Source of the DNA: a bacterium
Lineage (GTDB): Bacteria > Eisenbacteria > RBG-16-71-46 > CAIMUX01
NCBI GenBank assembly: GCA_030431975.1
Contig: JAUIHP010000011.1
Coordinates: 62,001 to 126,000, forward strand
DNA length: 64,000 nt
Reading direction: 5' to 3'
Below the pieces are notes generated by a model. The model was not told the origin of the DNA, searched no databases, and saw only the letters and a program-made list of their open reading frames with translations. This document shows, one piece after another, positions 27,375-35,766 of this stretch. A program made the translations under genes and the position numbers. The number at the start of each line of letters is the position of its first letter. Positions within the stretch are counted from its first letter, which is position 1.

Positions 27375-29630
27375 CTACCGTTTGGACGGATCCTGCACCG
27401 TCATCCGAAGGTTGGTCCCTTCCCCCACCGTGGAAGAAAAGACAGCATCCAGAAAGTTGACCCCGTACATGTTCGATCCGCTGAGGTTCGCTTCCGTAAG
27501 GTTGGACTTCTGCATACTTCCCTGGAAGAGATTCATCGTGCGTAGTTCCGCCCGGGTCAGATCGGCCTTCGAGAAGTTTGACTCCGGCATGTTGGCACAG
27601 TTGAGCTTCGCGCCGACGAGCGATGACTTCTTGAGGTCGGCATCTTCGAGGTCTGCGTAGGAAAAGTCAGCGCCGTCCAGCCGAGTCTCCACCCAAATGG
27701 ATCCGACACCCTTGGCCTGCCGAATCGAGGCTCCCGTCAGGTCGCCGGAGTTGGCCCGGAACAAGGTCAGGCCAGCGGCATCGAGCACGACGCGGTGGGC
27801 GCGAACCTTCGACCAGTTACACGACTCGAGCAACGCTCCCTGGCAATTCGCTTCCGTAAGAAGAGCCTCGACAAAGAACGCGGACTTGAGATTTGCCTTT
27901 TGCAGGGAAGCGCCCCTCAGGTTGGCCATCTCGAATCCGGCACTCTCCGCCTGGATCTCGTCCAGTCGGGCGCCCTGAAGATTGGCCATCTCGAACGAAG
28001 CCTCAGTGGCCTCGGCCCCCGTGAAGGTCGCTTCGATCAGCTTCGCGCCGCGGAAGTCCGCTCCAACCAGCTTCGCCGTCGCAAACACCGTCCGGACCGC
28101 GGATATCCCGGACAGATTGGCCTGCTCGAGGCTGGCGCCGGAGAGCGTTGCCCCGTCCAGATCGGCCTGAACCAACAGAGCGCCGTCGAGCTTCGCGTTG
28201 GAGAGATCGGTGTTTCGGAGGTCGGCGCCCCGAAGGTCCGCCTCCGGCGCAACGAGGCCGGCGAGATTCAGCCCACGAAGATCCTTGAACGCAGCCGACT
28301 CACCGGCGGCCAGTCTCTTCTCGAGTTCTTCGCGGGTTTCGATCCTCTCGCGACCGGCCGGGTCTTCCTCCGGTTCGGGTGGCGTGCCGTCATCGCTCGG
28401 GGCGAACGTTGCCGGCGGAGCGGATGTACCGGATGGACTTGGTGGACCGGTCGGACTTGGTGGACCGGTCGGAGCGCGCGACCCGGTCGGCTCGGACGGC
28501 CGGGCGGAGTTCGCCAACTTGGGGACGTCTTCCCACAGTGGAGGCGGCGGCTCTTCTTCGTCGTCGCCGTAGACCTCCCGCAGCATCTCGGGGATCAACG
28601 CCTGCAACTCTTGTGGCGCGGCCGGCGCGTCGCCAACTCGGTGCGAAGTCACGAGGATCTCCCCGATCTCCGCAAACTCCTCGTCCCGGACTTCCGTCAG
28701 TCCGCGCCACACCAAAGTGACGGTTTCCGCATCCATGTCGACAAAAAGCGTATCCAGATTCATCGGCACTTCCCGAAACGGAGGTGGACCCGAAGCCGGC
28801 TTTTCCTGGATGAAGGCTCGGACGGAAAGAGCCGGCAACTGCGAACGGTACTCGCCGTGTTCCGGATGAACGTTCTCGAGAAAGAGTTCTTCATCACCCT
28901 TCAGGTACGGAGCCTGTTGGTCCAAAGGAGCGCAGTTGAAGAACCCCCAGTCGAAGTCCTGAGGAAACGCCGGAAACCTCGTCTTCAGCCAATCGCCTTT
29001 GTACGAGCCGACCTTACGGAAGCGGTCCTCCCACATTCTCCCCAAGGGTCCGAAACCTACGGGATCCGGTTTGTCCCGGTTCGACTTGATCAGCTGAGCG
29101 GGATTCTCGAGATTGGGAAGCAGCTGCGCTTTGCTGCCGTCGTCACCTTCGGTTTTGCCGGCGCCCTTGCCAGACGGGTTTTTCTTGAATCCCGGTCCAC
29201 CGAAAGAGTTCTCATACCGTAGCGGCATCTGAGAAAACGGTTCGGGGTCCGTCTGTCCCCCGAAGAGACCGCCTTTCCAACGACGGTCACCGATGACGCC
29301 CAGCGTCTTGCGGTAGGGCCCCACGCAAAAAGTTACGCGGGAAACGGTCGCGCGCCCGCCGGGTGGATGGCACGACCCGGAAAGCAGCAGGTCGGTCCTT
29401 GGCTTGAAAGGAGCAAAGTCGTTCTCGTACCGCGGAGCGCCTTCTCCCTCTTCATCATCTTCGAACGGTTCGTCCCCGGTCGGACCCGGCTGTTCTTCCA
29501 AAACTTCGGCGACACCGCCCGGAATGAGTCGAAAGGTCCCCTTCACGATCAGACTGAGAGTATGGCCCGGATGATTCTTCTGATGGGCCACGTAGGCAAA
29601 CTTGAAGGGTGTTCGGTTGAGGATGTCCAA
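27375..29630 (-). CDS. DUF2169 domain fused to pentapeptide repeats
   Basis: This 751-residue protein starts with a DUF2169 domain (residues ~1-320): NRTPFKFAYVAHQKNHPGHTL, KGTFRLIPGG, RYENSFGGPGF, and DWGFFNCAPLDQQ. A Pro/Thr/Ser linker with an 18-nt repeat follows (residues ~380-420). Pentapeptide repeats (LRGADLRNTDLSNAKLDGA) fill the remaining ~300 residues. DUF2169 proteins are associated with T6SS VgrG modules and may act as loading chaperones. The fusion suggests the pentapeptide region is carried on the spike or used to present cargo. It lies 30 nt downstream of vgrG. Confidence 0.85.
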   Translation of the reverse strand: MDILNRTPFKFAYVAHQKNHPGHTLSLIVKGTFRLIPGGVAEVLEEQPGPTGDEPFEDDEEGEGAPRYENDFAPFKPRTDLLLSGSCHPPGGRATVSRVTFCVGPYRKTLGVIGDRRWKGGLFGGQTDPEPFSQMPLRYENSFGGPGFKKNPSGKGAGKTEGDDGSKAQLLPNLENPAQLIKSNRDKPDPVGFGPLGRMWEDRFRKVGSYKGDWLKTRFPAFPQDFDWGFFNCAPLDQQAPYLKGDEELFLENVHPEHGEYRSQLPALSVRAFIQEKPASGPPPFREVPMNLDTLFVDMDAETVTLVWRGLTEVRDEEFAEIGEILVTSHRVGDAPAAPQELQALIPEMLREVYGDDEEEPPPPLWEDVPKLANSARPSEPTGSRAPTGPPSPTGPPSPSGTSAPPATFAPSDDGTPPEPEEDPAGRERIETREELEKRLAAGESAAFKDLRGLNLAGLVAPEADLRGADLRNTDLSNAKLDGALLVQADLDGATLSGASLEQANLSGISAVRTVFATAKLVGADFRGAKLIEATFTGAEATEASFEMANLQGARLDEIQAESAGFEMANLRGASLQKANLKSAFFVEALLTEANCQGALLESCNWSKVRAHRVVLDAAGLTLFRANSGDLTGASIRQAKGVGSIWVETRLDGADFSYADLEDADLKKSSLVGAKLNCANMPESNFSKADLTRAELRTMNLFQGSMQKSNLTEANLSGSNMYGVNFLDAVFSSTVGEGTNLRMTVQDPSKR
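28435..28470. repeat. 18-nt tandem repeat in the DUF2169 linker
   Basis: There are two exact copies of an 18-nt unit starting GGACTTGGTGG. It encodes P-T-G-P-P-S in the linker between DUF2169 and the pentapeptide region. Confidence 0.85.
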
Positions 29631-29660
29631 GTGCGGCTTCCGATGGGTTCTTTCGTCGAT

Positions 29661-32192
29661 CTACTTGTTGGCTTCCAGGCTGGGATTCGACCAGCTGCCC
29701 TTCCACTGTCCGTCCTTGTCGCACACCATCTTCTGCCCGAAATGAATCACGTCCTTGGACATCACGTAGACCTCGCCCTCGGCGCTGATCACGATCTTGC
29801 CGTCGTCCTGAACGTTGATGTAGCACTTGTTCTGCGCGTTCAAGGTGACGCCCTTCGTCGACTTCTGGGCGTTCTTCTTGTCCCCGGTGACCACAAAAAC
29901 GCCATCATCGTCCAGGATGACCTTTGACTTCTCGGTCGTATGCTTCGGATCCGCGATGTCGGCACCACTAACTCCGACGATACCTCCCGCGATCGAAGCT
30001 GCCATGCCGGCGCCTTCCAAGACCCAACCCGTCACGCTCGGTTCAAGGTCGGCCATATTGATCGAGCCGGTCGTCGTCTTGGTTTCGGGATCGTAGTTGA
30101 AGTCCTGGAACGTACTTTGGATCGCATTCGCCTGATTCTCGAACATACTGCCGGCCTGTCCCGCAGTATTGATGAGTGTGCCCGCAGTTGCGATCGCGGC
30201 GCCGATGGGCCCGTAATCGCGACCGCTCGTTCGACTGGCGCCCGTACCGAATGCGAGGGTGATGTCGTCAGGCCCGGCCTTGACCAGGCTCGTATCGGTC
30301 GGTCCTCCACACAGCCAGACCTCCGCGTCCGAGTCGTGCTTGATGTCCTTGGAACTGACCCGCGCGTACTCCGCCTTGTTGTAATTGAGCGTCCGGGCCC
30401 AACCCCACGTTACGTTGATCGCCGCGTTGATGGAGAGGCTCGCTCCGATACTGATGCCCAACTTGCCCCCGAGGAAGGCGCTGACCGAGGTTCCGGTTTC
30501 GAATGTTGCGCTGGACGCAAACTTCAGCGCCGCGGAGACACCTTTCGTGTACGCGAACGATGCTCCTCTCGTGAACGAAACGCTGTTCCCGTAGGAGGAA
30601 CTCCACTTGTCGCCGATAGAAATCGACTTGCTGTCGCTCATGGTGTACTTGACCGAACTTTGGCCAAGAATGATCCCCGAGTCGTGCGAAGGACTGTAGA
30701 GACTCAAAGACTCCGAACCCGGTGTCGAGTTGAACTGAATCTCGTTTCCGAACTTGTCGCGAATAATGGAGACGTCCTTGTGCGTCGCCAACGTCTTCGG
30801 CGGCATGTTGTCCGCGTTGTAGACGCGACCGGTGCAGATAGGCTGGTCCGGATCCCCTTCGAGGAAGTCGACGATGACTTCCTGGCCGGGATGGGGAACG
30901 AACATACCTCCCCAGTTCTTTCCCGCAGACAGCTGCGAGACTCGAACCCAGCACGAACTCTCCTCGGTCGTCGGACCAGTTCGGTCCCAGTGGAAGTGAA
31001 CCTTGATCCGTCCGAACTCGTCGGTCCAGGGATCCTCTCCCGATCCCGTGACCGTCGCTGTCTGCGGCCCTTCCACCGTCGGCTTCGGAGTGACCCGCGG
31101 CGGCCGGAAAGGAATCCGTTCTTCAATGGCCGTGAGGTCGCACTCGAATTGGGCAAGTTCCCCCGCGGTGTGTCCATGGACCGTTTCAAACTCGGTGTTG
31201 GCAAGCCGGTACCGCGCAGCTGTGACCAGATAGCTGAGATTCAGGGAATCTCTGGGATGATCGGTCAACGCGAAGAGAGATCCCGCTCCCAATCCACGAA
31301 TCGTTCCGCCACCGTTCATGACGGTGTGGCCGGCCTGCAGCTCTTCGATGCGCTTTCCCGCGATCGTCTCTCCCGGTGTCGTTTCTTTGTAGAGACCGGG
31401 ATAGTCGAAGACCTCGATCTCCGCCTGTGTGTGGCTCTGCGGAATGTTGGCGCGAGTCTCCAGCGGCGCCCGCGGCTTGGTGAAGTCGTAGTCGGTGTGG
31501 ACATAGACACCGCTCTGCAACTCCATCGTGTCGCACCACCGCGTGATGTGGTCCGTGTCCGTGGACTGGTCGGACCCCTCCGGGAAGTAGGTGATGGAGT
31601 CGTAGTCGGTGACCGTCGCGTGACAATTCACGCCATCGGAGAGGATGAGCTTGTGCTTCTTCTCCTCATGCGTGAAGTAGTAGGAGATCCCGTCCTCTTC
31701 GAGAAGACGGCTCACGAAATTGAAGTCGGACTCGCGGTACTGAACGCAGTACTCGCGCGGTCCGGGGTCGGCGACCTGGGAAAGGTCGTGGTCCGAACAG
31801 CTGTGCTTCTCAAACAGCTGACGGAGGATGTCGATCGTGCTGTCACCCTGAAAGACGCGACAATCGGCGGCCCGGGTCAGGAACCAAAGCCACGGGCGAA
31901 GGACCGCGTGATAGCGTGCGTACTGACCGTAGGAGCCAGCGTAGGAGAACTGGCTGATGATGCCGTCGAAGTAGCGTTGCGCTCCGCCCCGTACGTCGAC
32001 ACGGACACTCATGTGCTCGCCGATCAACTCCGCAGGATCCAACGTGTGGCTCTCGCTGAGCAGGTCGAGTTCATAACGGAACAGACGTCCCAGCCCCTCC
32101 GTTCCCGTCATTCGACGGAGCAAAAGGACGTCCGGATCGAGCGGCGAAACGACGGCGAACCGGCGGTGTTCCTGAAGGGGAGCAAGAACCAT
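29661..32192 (-). CDS. vgrG: VgrG spike protein of type VI secretion
   Basis: This 843-residue protein begins with the gp27-like domain (LLLRRMTGTEGLGRLFRYEL, then ESDFNFVSRLLEEDGISYYF). It continues with the gp5/OB region (DEFGRIKVHFHWDR, SCWVRVSQLSAGKNWGGMFVPHPGQEVIVDFLEGDPDQPICTGRVYN) and a triplex beta-helix. Beyond the beta-helix, residues ~590-760 include Ala/Gly-rich hydrophobic stretches (PIGAAIATAGTLINTAGQAG, AGMAASIAGGIVGVSGA), not normal for a plain spike. No peptidoglycan hydrolase or other known toxin is seen. It is the first gene of an island with DUF2169, pentapeptide, DUF3540 and DUF4150 genes. Core T6SS genes are absent from the window. Confidence 0.92.
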   Translation of the reverse strand: MVLAPLQEHRRFAVVSPLDPDVLLLRRMTGTEGLGRLFRYELDLLSESHTLDPAELIGEHMSVRVDVRGGAQRYFDGIISQFSYAGSYGQYARYHAVLRPWLWFLTRAADCRVFQGDSTIDILRQLFEKHSCSDHDLSQVADPGPREYCVQYRESDFNFVSRLLEEDGISYYFTHEEKKHKLILSDGVNCHATVTDYDSITYFPEGSDQSTDTDHITRWCDTMELQSGVYVHTDYDFTKPRAPLETRANIPQSHTQAEIEVFDYPGLYKETTPGETIAGKRIEELQAGHTVMNGGGTIRGLGAGSLFALTDHPRDSLNLSYLVTAARYRLANTEFETVHGHTAGELAQFECDLTAIEERIPFRPPRVTPKPTVEGPQTATVTGSGEDPWTDEFGRIKVHFHWDRTGPTTEESSCWVRVSQLSAGKNWGGMFVPHPGQEVIVDFLEGDPDQPICTGRVYNADNMPPKTLATHKDVSIIRDKFGNEIQFNSTPGSESLSLYSPSHDSGIILGQSSVKYTMSDSKSISIGDKWSSSYGNSVSFTRGASFAYTKGVSAALKFASSATFETGTSVSAFLGGKLGISIGASLSINAAINVTWGWARTLNYNKAEYARVSSKDIKHDSDAEVWLCGGPTDTSLVKAGPDDITLAFGTGASRTSGRDYGPIGAAIATAGTLINTAGQAGSMFENQANAIQSTFQDFNYDPETKTTTGSINMADLEPSVTGWVLEGAGMAASIAGGIVGVSGADIADPKHTTEKSKVILDDDGVFVVTGDKKNAQKSTKGVTLNAQNKCYINVQDDGKIVISAEGEVYVMSKDVIHFGQKMVCDKDGQWKGSWSNPSLEANK

Positions 32193-32303
32193 AGAAAGAG
32201 CGTCTCCTTTGCACGCGCCAAGTTCTTGCGCGCACTCCGAGTCTAGGAAATCCTCTGGACCTGGGATAGCTGGATTTCAGAACCGAAGTATGGGAGTCGG
32301 CAA

Positions 32304-32798
32304 ATGATGAAGCTTGTTTTCCTCCTCGGTGGAGTCGCACTGCTTCTGGCCATCATCGTGGCTTGGCTCGGAATCTCCAAGGCCAACCAGAATCTGGAGG
32401 AAGCCGTCCATCGGGCAGACACCGAAGCGGCGGCTCCCCGAACGGTGGAAGACGTTTCCGGAGAGATTATCGAGAGATTCGGTCCGGAGTTGCGTGCGAA
32501 GTCACCGGATCACCCCATTCGGAGATATCGCGTGGCGGCTCCCCAATGCCCTTTCGAGGAGGTGGCCGAGGTTCGGGCGTCGGTCTTCGACAACGGAGCC
32601 GAGGGCGAGATTCGCCAGCTTCTCGGTACCAAGATCGATGAGTTGGCGCGGGCCGCGGGGGGAGACGCCGTCACCGGTTTCTACGAGTTCGCCAAGACGC
32701 GGGTCATCGGAGGGATGGGGAATCCGGCCGTAGGCGAAACTCATCGCTACCGGACCGCCATCGTGCTTCGTTTCACCGATCCCGACTGCCGGGAGTAG
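32304..32798 (+). CDS. Small membrane-anchored protein of unknown function
   Basis: This 164-residue protein has an N-terminal hydrophobic helix (LVFLLGGVALLLAIIVAWLG), so it is likely anchored with the rest outside the cytoplasm. The C-terminal part (LARAAGGDAVTGFYEFAKTRVIGG...RTAIVLRF) has the pattern of YbjQ/RcsF-like small domains, but this is only a resemblance. It is divergent from vgrG, 111 nt away. Function unknown. Confidence 0.6.
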   Translation: MMKLVFLLGGVALLLAIIVAWLGISKANQNLEEAVHRADTEAAAPRTVEDVSGEIIERFGPELRAKSPDHPIRRYRVAAPQCPFEEVAEVRASVFDNGAEGEIRQLLGTKIDELARAAGGDAVTGFYEFAKTRVIGGMGNPAVGETHRYRTAIVLRFTDPDCRE

Positions 32799-32847
32799 AG
32801 AGGGCGCCGCAGACCGCCGCAGACCGCCGAAAAACCACGAGAAGCCG

Positions 32848-33240
32848 ATGAGCGAAGGTAACTACAAGAAGTTCTACGCGGTGGTCCGTCGGATCCCGGA
32901 GGGGCGGGTCGCCACCTACGGTCAGGTGGCGGAACTGGCTGGGCTACCCGGTCATGCCCGACAGGTCGGCTACGCGCTTCATGCTCTCCCTGAAGGATCG
33001 AACGTTCCGTGGCAGAGGGTCATCAATGCAAAGGGCGAGGTCAGTGAGCGACAGGTCCCCGGCGCGAACAACCTTCAACGGGCGCTGCTGGAACAGGAAG
33101 GCGTTCGATTCGACTCCCGGGACCGGATCGACCTGAAGGCGTTCCGGTGGTCACCCCGCAAGTCCTCCAGCCGGTCCTCCAACCGGTCCTCCGGCCGGTC
33201 CTCCCTCCCGTCCCACCGTCGGTCACCCGGCGGAAGCTGA
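32848..33240 (+). CDS. Alkyltransferase-like protein (MGMT family, Trp for Cys)
   Basis: This 130-residue protein matches the DNA-binding domain of O6-alkylguanine alkyltransferases (VATYGQVAELAG, RQVGYALHAL, PWQRVINAKGE). At the catalytic P-C-H-R-V position it has P-W-Q-R-V (W55), which marks non-catalytic alkyltransferase-like proteins. These flag O6-alkylguanine lesions for nucleotide excision repair. The final ~30 residues are a Ser/Arg repeat (S-S-N-R, S-S-G-R) encoded by a 12-nt tandem repeat, not a normal part of the family. It may ride on the preceding gene's transcript. Confidence 0.88.
   Translation: MSEGNYKKFYAVVRRIPEGRVATYGQVAELAGLPGHARQVGYALHALPEGSNVPWQRVINAKGEVSERQVPGANNLQRALLEQEGVRFDSRDRIDLKAFRWSPRKSSSRSSNRSSGRSSLPSHRRSPGGS
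33161..33208. repeat. 12-nt tandem repeat in the alkyltransferase-like gene tail
   Basis: There are four consecutive 12-nt units near GGTCCTCCAACC. They encode Ser-Ser-x-Arg repeats in the C-terminal tail and keep frame. Confidence 0.9.
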
Positions 33241-33245
33241 GCCGA

Positions 33246-33977
33246 TCAGCGAAACAACGCTTTGATCTGCCCCCAACTGATGTCTTCGATGAGCGGGTCG
33301 GCCCCTCCCACCCGTACGTCCCTCCACTCGACGATGCGCCAGTACTCTGGTTTGGAACCTTCGTCCGGCCGCACGAAGACCACGGCACGGTCTCCGGACA
33401 CCTTGTAGATGATTGGGTCCCCGCCCTGAGGGTCTTCCACGGTCACGGCGAGATCGGAGTCGGTGACATCGACACGCCAGCTTCCGGGAGGGGCATCATC
33501 TCCCTCGTCAGCCTCGACCGGGGCCGTCGTCTGGAAGGCCACCTGGATATCAAGCACCTGGGGCGCCTCAAACATGTTCCGACTGGCGGTTCGTTCGTCC
33601 GAGTATCCCCACGAGGAAGGCAGGTCGGGGTGTTCCTCAACATCGATCGGATCAAAACGGAACGAGAAGATCTCGGCGTTGAAGAGCCGATCCCACAAAT
33701 CCATGTTCCTTGATTCGTAAGCCTTCTCGATCGACGCAACCGCGCCCAGCGGTCCCAAGGCCGGCTCGAGAGATGGGAAGTCGACACCTTCTGTTTCGTT
33801 CCCGAACCCGCCTGGATCCCCATCCGTGTCAGTCGCAGTCTCTTCAGCGGCGGAGGTCAGGAGGCTTGAGCCATCGTTGCCGCACCCCGACATCCCAACG
33901 ACCAGTGCTGCGACGCACGCGAAAATGCCAATTACATTCACAAACATCAATACATTGAGTCGGGTCATTCGTATCAT
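33246..33977 (-). CDS. Lipoprotein of unknown function
   Basis: This 243-residue protein has a lipobox at GMSGC-GND after an N-terminal hydrophobic stretch. A Thr/Asp/Gly-rich linker follows, then a mixed domain (GAVASIEKAYESRNMDLWDRLFNAEIFSFRF and EYWRIVEWRDVRVGG) that resembles NTF2/SnoaL-like cone folds. No catalytic residues are evident. It is convergent with the alkyltransferase-like gene. The 147 nt between it and the DegT gene hold two 13-nt GTGGATCGC-type repeats. Confidence 0.6.
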   Translation of the reverse strand: MIRMTRLNVLMFVNVIGIFACVAALVVGMSGCGNDGSSLLTSAAEETATDTDGDPGGFGNETEGVDFPSLEPALGPLGAVASIEKAYESRNMDLWDRLFNAEIFSFRFDPIDVEEHPDLPSSWGYSDERTASRNMFEAPQVLDIQVAFQTTAPVEADEGDDAPPGSWRVDVTDSDLAVTVEDPQGGDPIIYKVSGDRAVVFVRPDEGSKPEYWRIVEWRDVRVGGADPLIEDISWGQIKALFR

Positions 33978-34124
33978 CTTCGACCTCCAAGCTGGTGTTG
34001 CATTCGGGCATTGAACCTGGGTGCCCTTTTGGTCGGCACTTCTTCTGGGTCATGGGTGTGGATCGCGGTCGTGGATCGCCGACGCGGGCGCGGGCGCGTC
34101 CGAAGCGCTTTGTCGCCCAGCGAG

Positions 34125-35390
34125 CTACGGGTTCTTAGATAAGCCGCGAATCAAGTCCATGATACGGCTCCGATCCCCAGCCGTGAGGCTGCTACCCGAC
34201 GGGATACAGAGGCCGGTCTCAAAGAGCTGGTCGGCAACAGCCCCACCATACATCAATGAATTTTCATACAATGGCTGTAAATGCATCGGCTTCCACAGGG
34301 GTCGGCACTCGATGTTCTCCGCTTCGAGGGCGACTCGGATTTCATCCCTGGAGGCCCCGAACGAGTTCCCATCAACCAAGAGACATGTCAGCCAACGGGT
34401 GTGCCGTCCCCAGGTCGCCTCGGGTTGGAATTCCAACCCGGGCAGACTGCCCAAGCCTTCCCGGTATGCCTCGAAGTTCTTCCGGCGGGCGGCCACCCGG
34501 TCGTCGATGACCTGAAGCTGCCCTCGTCCGACCCCGGCGATGATGTTGCTCATCCGGTAGTTGTAGCCGACTTCCGTGTGTTGGTAGTGCGGCGCCGGAT
34601 CCCGGGCCTGGGTGGCCAACTTTCGGGCGTGCTCGACCAGGGAAACATCGTCGGATACAAGCATCCCTCCGCCGGAGGTCGTAATGATCTTGTTCCCGTT
34701 GAAGCTGAAGATCCCAATCCTACCGAACGTTCCGGGCGCCTTTCCCTGGTCCGAGACCTGGTCCGAGACCTGGCCCGAGACCTGGTCCGACACCTGGCCC
34801 GAGACCGGTTCCGGAAGCTGACCCGATCCCGTCCCTGCCCCGGACTCGGCCGTACCCCCGGAGCCGTTCGCCCCCCAATAGGTGGCCCCCAGCACCTCCG
34901 CCGCATCCTCGATCAGAACCACGTCGTAGCGCCGGCAGACATCCACGATCCGATCGAGATCGGCGCTTTGCCCATACAGATGAACGGCCAGGACTGCCTT
35001 GGGTGGACGGCCCCGCTTCTCGATCCGGTCCCGGATCGCCTCTTCCAACAAGTCCGGGTCCATGTTCCAGGACTCGGTCTCGGAATCGACCAGCACCGGT
35101 CGGGCGCCCACGTAGGTGATTGGGTTGACGCTGGCCACGAAGGTCAACGAAGACACGACGACCTCGTCGTCGGCCCCGACCCCGCACAGGACCAGGGCCA
35201 GATGGAGCGCGGCGGTGCCCGAACTGAGAGCCGCGGCGTGCGGCGATCCTACGTAGGCCCCGAACTCGGCCTCGAACTGGTCGACGTTGGGCCCCAATGG
35301 AGCCACCCAGTTGGTGTCGAAGGCCTCGTTTACGTACTTCTGCTCATGACCGCTCATGTGAGGAGGGGACAAGTAGATGCGTTCGCTCAT
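34125..35390 (-). CDS. DegT/DnrJ/EryC1-family PLP aminotransferase
   Basis: The ATG at 35390 after AGGAACG gives 421 residues; the 31-codon upstream extension is low-complexity. Features are SSGTAALHLAL, SLTFVASVNPITYVGARPVLVD, VLIEDAAEVLGA, and the PLP lysine in GIFSFNGNKIITTSGGGM. The family transaminates nucleotide-linked keto-sugars for surface glycans. Between EDAAEVLGATYWG and GTFGRIGIFSFNGNK, where relatives have a short loop, lies a ~40-residue insertion of Gly/Ser plus five V-S-(D/G)-Q repeats. No other glycan gene is nearby. Confidence 0.85.
   Translation of the reverse strand: MSERIYLSPPHMSGHEQKYVNEAFDTNWVAPLGPNVDQFEAEFGAYVGSPHAAALSSGTAALHLALVLCGVGADDEVVVSSLTFVASVNPITYVGARPVLVDSETESWNMDPDLLEEAIRDRIEKRGRPPKAVLAVHLYGQSADLDRIVDVCRRYDVVLIEDAAEVLGATYWGANGSGGTAESGAGTGSGQLPEPVSGQVSDQVSGQVSDQVSDQGKAPGTFGRIGIFSFNGNKIITTSGGGMLVSDDVSLVEHARKLATQARDPAPHYQHTEVGYNYRMSNIIAGVGRGQLQVIDDRVAARRKNFEAYREGLGSLPGLEFQPEATWGRHTRWLTCLLVDGNSFGASRDEIRVALEAENIECRPLWKPMHLQPLYENSLMYGGAVADQLFETGLCIPSGSSLTAGDRSRIMDLIRGLSKNP
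34746..34805. repeat. 12-nt tandem repeat inside the DegT aminotransferase gene
   Basis: There are five copies of CTGGTCCGAGAC with single-base changes. They encode V-S-D-Q / V-S-G-Q in a loop close to the PLP lysine region. Frame is kept. Confidence 0.92.
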
Positions 35391-35450
35391 GATCGTTCCT
35401 GGATTCCTGCCGTCCGTTTGGGGCTGGGATTGGCCTGTGGGTTGTGGGTT

Positions 35451-35607
35451 GTGGTCGGAAGATTGCGGACGGTATCGGTCCAAGTCCTACAGAGGCAACC
35501 CGAAGGAAGTAGCGATCGCCCGTCGGCGATGGACCTCTGCGCTCGGATTCTGAAAGGCGCTGCTTCGTCACCAGTTAGGAAATGAGCGTCCGCAATCTTC
35601 CGACCAC
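35451..35607. repeat. 21-bp perfect inverted repeat flanking 115 nt, upstream of argG
   Basis: A 21-bp sequence beginning GTGGTCGGAA (35451-35471) recurs as its exact reverse complement (35587-35607). It extends to 26 bp with one mismatch. The 115-nt interior holds further pairs: CAGAGG/CCTCTG and ATCGCC/GGCGAT around a 4-nt loop. It lies in the 376-nt gap between the divergent DegT (minus) and argG (plus) genes. It could be an invertible promoter segment, a MITE-like remnant, or a long structured leader RNA. No other gene is seen in this gap. Confidence 0.9.
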
Positions 35608-35766
35608 ATCCCTTATCATAGATCGGGCTCTGCTCTTTCGCCCTACGGCTTTTTGCCTCATCTTCCCCCGATGCCTCGCGAAGGGCGCCACCCCCGCGCG
35701 ACCGAAGGTGAGGCCCTACCCCCGCGGCCGACGGGGGACGAAATCGGCCGGGAAGGAGACCGGACC

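Noticed and set aside
29940-32246. Plus-strand open frame of 768 codons opposite vgrG
   Set aside because: The minus strand encodes a clear VgrG; the plus frame is an Arg/Val-rich shadow common in GC-rich DNA.
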